A stretch of DNA of 64,000 bases from Anaeramoeba flamelloides. Its lineage: Eukaryota; Metamonada; Anaeramoebidae. The notes under the pieces are model-generated. The model was given only the letters and a program-made list of their open reading frames with translations. It did no database searches and was not told the DNA's origin. A program made the translations under genes and the position numbers. The stretch spans positions 2,356,001 to 2,420,000 of the forward strand of contig JANTQA010000030.1 of assembly GCA_027625915.1 (NCBI GenBank), read 5' to 3'. Positions 60,181 through 64,000 of this stretch are shown one piece after another; position 1 is the first letter of the stretch; each line of letters begins with the position of its first letter.

Positions 60181-60239
60181 AGGAATAAGTGGAACTGTGC
60201 TTCCTCTCTTTAAAATAATAAATAAAAAAATTAATACCG

Positions 60240-60740
60240 TTCACAAAAATATCAGTGGTGTTCAGCCTGGACATACATTTTTCAAAATAAAATTATATGC
60301 TTTTTTTTCCTTTTTGTTCCAAATCTACATCCAATTCTCTACCAAATATTATACCCAAGTTTAAATCATTTTTGAAAGTAAACCACTTAGACATCTTCAG
60401 TAAATTTTTAATTGGGAATGAAATTAGTTGAATATTTTTTATAATCTTCTCGATTTTATTCTAAAATTTGAAGATTTTCTCAATCATGGTATCTATTTTT
60501 TTAGATAATTCACATTTAATCCGTAATTTCTAGAATTTTTTTTAATAATAGAACTTTAAGAAACAAGGTGCATACTTTCTAATTATTTATTATATGTTTT
60601 CTTTGATCTGTTAATATTCTATAGTTCTTCATGTAAAAAGACATATACTTTTTTGTTTTAAAATATGGATTAAACTTTTCTGAATATGTTATTTTGAAAA
60701 AAATCCATTTTACAGAAAATAGACTTTCGGTTTAAAAAAT
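60240..60740. repeat. Inverted-repeat element family D, copy 4
   Basis: The interior aligns with the other D copies (TCCAATTCTCTACCAAATAT, TTTTGAAAGTAAACCACTTA, ATAGAACTTTAAGAAACAAG). The left arm (TTCAAAATAAAATTATATGC) is diverged. The right arm reads TAAAATATGGATTAAACTTT. Confidence 0.55.
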
Positions 60741-60829
60741 TTTTAGAGAACCTATTTGTATACTTAAACTCAGAATTTATTCTAATAAAGTTACACCTTT
60801 CCTATCAAATTAATTTAAAAAACTTAAAG

Positions 60830-61090
60830 AAAAATTAACTTTCTCGATTTGTTGGTATTTCAATTTATAACCGGAAAAATTTTCACTACATTGTCAATTT
60901 CCTTTTTCAAACTGAGACTGTTAAATATTCAGTCTAATACATTGAAAAATCTTTTTTCCTTGTTTCCTTTTTCAAGTTGAACCACAAAATACAACCTCTT
61001 TCGTAGAAAACTCAATTCATTAAAAGAAAAATATGTAGACTGAAGTGGAAATTTTATCACATTTAGAATTTAAATACTTTTTGAAATGAA
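60830..61090. repeat. Family A, decayed partial copy
   Basis: AATTTCCTTTTTCAAACTGAG near 60896, AACCACAAAATACAACCTCT, CATTAAAAGAAAAATATG and ACTGAAGTGGAAA follow the order of the internal part of the family A elements. No termini could be found. Confidence 0.4.
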
Positions 61091-61574
61091 AATTTTACCA
61101 TTTTGATGATTTCTGCTTTACATTCGTATGTGATTCACAGAATAAAAATTTTTTGGAATAAGATCTTCACAAAGCAATTAAAAAACAAAATCAGTTTATT
61201 GCTATAATTTGGTTTTTTTTTATAAACTTTGAGACAAATTTAAATTTTTTCGAACAAGTAAGCAGTAGTGGTTTGAAAAAAAAAATATGAACAAAAATTA
61301 AAATTGTGACTAAAAGGTTTGTCTATTTCAAAGAAACTGTAAAAAGGAAATAATTAAAAAAAAAATCCAAAACTATCTTTTATTTGGATTGATTTTGAAA
61401 AAAAGAAAAAAAAGCAAATTAAAATAAAAAAATATAACTAAGTCTCTCACTAAAATTGGAAAAGAATAAAATACTATTAATAAATACGAGTCTTCTAAAT
61501 TACTTAAACAGTAAATTGTTTGATGTGATTGGTTCAATTTTTTTTTTTTTTTTTTAAATTTTTGTTGTAAAGAT

Positions 61575-62365
61575 TTAAAGATCTTTACGAATTTTTTGAG
61601 CCCAAGGTTCTGACTTTAAAGTAGTTTTGCCGCCGATTGGTTCTGGTCCGTTTCTTTTTGATTGGGTACCAGATTTTGGAACAACATCGCGAGCAAAATC
61701 TCTTAGGATACTGTTAATCGATTTTACTTCAACGTCTTCATAGTAGTTTCCATCAATAACCACGACTGGGGCTGTAGCACATGCTCCTTGGCACTCAACC
61801 TCTAATAAAGTAAACTTGTTGTCTTTTGTGGTCTCGCCAATTTTGATTCCCAATTTGTCTTGGATTGCATTTAAAACTTGATCAGCACCTCGGAGTGTAC
61901 AGGAAAGATTTGTACAGATCTCGATGACGTGGTCTCCAACGGGCTTGGGACGAAACATTGTATAAAAGGTAAACGTTTCAAAGACCTTTGAGACGGGGCA
62001 AGCCACTATGGATGCAATTTTCATCATTGCAGATTCTGGGACATAGCCTTCTTGGTCTTGTGCTAAATGGAGTAATGGGATGATCGCACTTCTTTTTTGT
62101 TCTGTTGGGTATTTGGAGAGAATGTTTTCGACTTTTTCATAATTGTCTTGGGTGAAATCAAATGGTACTTTTTCCGTTTCCAACTAAAAGAAGTTATTGG
62201 AATGAAAAAAAAAACAGTAATTTGAAAATTTTTTTTTTTTTTGTTTTTTTTTATTGTTTTTTTTTTTGGATGAAAAAAAAGTAAAATTACAAGGCTTGTA
62301 AATAATCTACAAGATAGTTTTGTTGAAACTGATTGTTTGATTTTGTTTTGGCAAAGAGAAAGCAT
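61575..62365 (-). CDS. NDUFV2: Complex I 24-kDa subunit (NuoE/NDUFV2), organelle-targeted (2 exons)
   Basis: Exons are 62365-62291 and 62183-61575 (227 residues). The 107-bp intron runs from GTAATT to TTTTAG in phase 0. Exon 1 encodes only MLSLCQNKIKQSVSTKLSCR LFTSL, a short basic, Ser/Leu-rich presequence without acidic residues. Exon 2 starts in open frame at a TTG (Leu), not at ATG, so splicing is required. The mature part has the thioredoxin-like NuoE fold with the 2Fe-2S ligands C115-x4-C120 (CTNLSC) and C156-x3-C160 (CQGAC), plus the family motifs LLHLAQDQEGYVPE and TFYTMFRPKPVG. NuoE pairs with the 51-kDa NuoF to oxidise NADH. In several anaerobic protists this pair is kept in hydrogenosomes, feeding electrons to ferredoxin and hydrogenase. 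No NuoF is in the window, so complex I versus hydrogenosomal use cannot be decided. Confidence 0.95.
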
Positions 62366-63640
62366 TTGAGAATGTTGAAAAATGAGGAAAAATAAAAATT
62401 TGAAATTAAATCTTTTTCATCATAAAATATTTCCATTGTCTTAAGGAGTTAGAATTGGCTACGATGAAGGTTAAAATCAAACTGGTTTATTATTAGATAT
62501 AAATTGTATTGGTATTAATTATTTCAAATGACTTGAAAAAATTCGATTAGTAAATTAGTACTGAAAAGGAGATCTACTCAATTAAAAATCGTACTTGTAT
62601 CTAAAAAACCCCAAGAATTTTTGAAACAAATCTGCCTTTCAAGTCAAAACTAAAGCCTTAATTATCAATCTAAAGACTCCAAAGTTGGAAAATTTCTTTC
62701 TTAAATTTGTGGTAAAATGTAGATAAGTTGCTCAAAAAATTAATTGTTTTTATATAATTAAATAATTAACCAATATATTTTTTTGACCAATTATTTTCTG
62801 AAACATTTGTAAATAGATTGATGTTACAATTAGGTATATAAAAAGGAAATCAAGTTATTCAGTCTTTGGGTTTTTATGTTGATGATTATTGAGTTAATCT
62901 TGGAAATTAAAAAAATTAAAAAAATAGTTACTTTTGGAAGTTCAAATAAGAATTATTAAAATACTTGAATAATATTTTTAATGGGGGTTTTATTTTTAGA
63001 TTTGGAAAAACAAATTAAAAAAAAATTTTTTTAAAATGAGTATTTTTAAGACTGATCCTTTGTAAAAAATCCAATAATTTATTGTGCTATAATATTTATA
63101 ATAGGTTTGTTCTAGCCATTTGAGTCATGGTACGCTGATATCATTTTCACACAATTAAAACGTACTTTGATTATGGAAAATTTATGGTGACACTGATCTC
63201 TAAAAAACAAGGAAAAAATCCAATAGCCTCGAAAATCAGAAAATTTTCTTTTAAAAAATTTGTTAGATTAAAAAAAATTTAAAGCTCAATTCTCTCGAAT
63301 ACAAATCTACCAATGGACTAATTAATTGGATTCCAAGATTAGGACATTACCCAATGTTATTTCCTCAATATCTAATAATTTGGTTCAAAATGAGACTTGT
63401 TAATCTTATCTTTTTATATTTATTATTCTCGAAGGTTTTTTTTTTTTTTTTAATACCCTCTATAGATATAAAATTTAACCTAAAAAAGTAAACTTAATAA
63501 TAAAAAATAGAAAAAAAAAAAAAAAAAATGAAATAATAAAAAAAATATGGCCAGGTACAGTCTGAAGAAACAAACATTAATTGTGATTTAAGATAGAGAA
63601 CATTCCAAATTAAGGTACAAAATCCCAATGCTGGAAAATA
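62366..63640. other. Intergenic region with element B copy 2
   Basis: Most of the interval is occupied by element B copy 2. From 63.17 to 63.64 kb there is AT-rich DNA with A/T homopolymers and no recognised feature. Confidence 0.6.
62470..63165. repeat. Inverted-repeat element family B, copy 2
   Basis: It aligns along its whole length, in the same orientation, with the copy at 20158-20849 (for example TTTATGTTGATGATTATTGA near 62873, TTATTGTGCTATAATATTTA near 63080). The right end reads ACAATTAAAACGTACTTTGA. The left end is more diverged, so the arms pair less well than in copy 1. Confidence 0.7.
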
Positions 63641-63934
63641 ATGAATCTATCAAAAATTCCCGAAAATACCCAAAAAATAGAAAATACCAGAAAATTTATT
63701 CACCTGGAAAAAACTCGTTTTGAACAACTTCTAAGAAACCCTAGTGTCAATATACCCAGTTTAAAGGTAAATTTGTAATTTTATTTTATTTCAAATTTTT
63801 TTTTCTGATTATATCAAAATTCAAAAAATTTCAAATTTTAGGGAATGGTATTCAATCCATTTTGTGTGAAAGGGGTTGGTATCTTAGATGAATATAAACT
63901 TGGATATCATTTCAAAATGGTATTAACGAAATGA
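63641..63934 (+). CDS. Possible small two-exon gene, unrecognised
   Basis: Exon 1 (63641-63766) runs from ATG as MNLSKIPENTQK...EQLLRNPSVNIPSLK to a good donor GTAAAT. After a 75-bp AT-rich intron ending TTTTAG, exon 2 (63842-63934) continues in phase 0 as GMVFNPFCVKGVGILDEYKL and stops at TGA. The product would be 72 residues, polar first and more hydrophobic later. Both exons are less AT-rich than the intron, and the splice sites match those of the secure genes. I recognise no family. It may also be a fragment of a duplicated gene, or the real gene may have further exons upstream. Confidence 0.4.
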
Positions 63935-64000
63935 GAGAACATGTACTTGCTAAGAAAATTTCTAATTGTATATCGTTACCCATAATTTTGTAATCTTAAA

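Larger units (their letters stand above)
56988..61574. other. Intergenic region with repeat elements
   Basis: It contains element E copy 2 (57310-57801), element G copy 2 (59571-59774), a reduced family F copy (59985-60180), element D copy 4 (60240-60740) and a decayed family A copy (60830-61090). The stretch 57.8-59.5 kb is extremely AT-rich with nothing recognisable. Short frames at 57552-57800, 58489-58683 and 58901-59113 are not convincing. Confidence 0.55.

Noticed and set aside
61080-61140. tRNA or rRNA genes in the window
   Set aside because: I scanned for GC-rich ~72-nt islands and GTTCGA-type T-loops on both strands and found none that fold. This applies to the whole window, not only this segment.

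Overview
The window is nuclear DNA of a very AT-rich protist. Spliceosomal introns are GT-AG, with donors such as GTAAAA, GTAAGA, GTAAGT and GTAAAT and acceptors mostly TAG. Most introns are 75-250 bp, but two are kilobase-sized. Intergenic regions are long and packed with short inverted-repeat elements. A complex I 24-kDa (NuoE-type) subunit and a mitochondrial-type DnaJ both start with presequence-like N-termini, so the cell has a mitochondrion or a mitochondrion-related organelle. An ornithine-carbamoyltransferase-like enzyme would fit the arginine dihydrolase pathway of anaerobic protists. An anaerobic amoeba or flagellate with hydrogenosomes (for example an Anaeramoeba-like metamonad) is a reasonable guess, but taxonomy is inference only.

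Layout. 1-796 (-): 5' part of a mitochondrial-type DnaJ, cut by the window edge. 5424-7280 (+): Nopp140/SRP40-like nucleolar phosphoprotein. 11313-17765 (-): four-exon DEAD-box helicase of the Dbp7/DDX31 family, with a 3.9-kb third intron. 21248-27638 (+): UTP10/HEATR1, in two frames separated by one apparent +1 shift at an A7 run. 31105-32373 (-): unrecognised multi-pass membrane protein. 41520-42598 (-): FKBP-TPR prolyl isomerase, two exons. 45946-49016 (-): ornithine-carbamoyltransferase-family enzyme, four exons with a 1.8-kb last intron. 55389-56987 (+): Lys-rich coiled-coil protein. 61575-62365 (-): NuoE/NDUFV2, two exons, the first encoding only the presequence. 63641-63934 (+): a possible small two-exon gene. 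Several short coding-like islands (8.5-8.8, 28.6-29.5, 51.6-53.3 kb) may be unrecognised exons or decayed host genes.

Three genes (SRP40, Dbp7, UTP10) act in nucleolar ribosome biogenesis and two (DnaJ, NuoE) are organellar. There is no operon logic. They are isolated eukaryotic genes on both strands.

The intergenic DNA is the other story. By eye I could pair up at least eight families of short non-autonomous inverted-repeat elements, here called A to L (families A, B, C, D, E, G, H, L), mostly 0.2-0.75 kb and each present two or more times. There is also one long-arm foldback (J) and a family of palindromic modules (F). Two C elements stand head to tail and interrupt a D element. Some elements lie inside the large introns. 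No transposase gene able to mobilise them is visible. No tRNA, rRNA, CRISPR array or virus-derived element was recognised.
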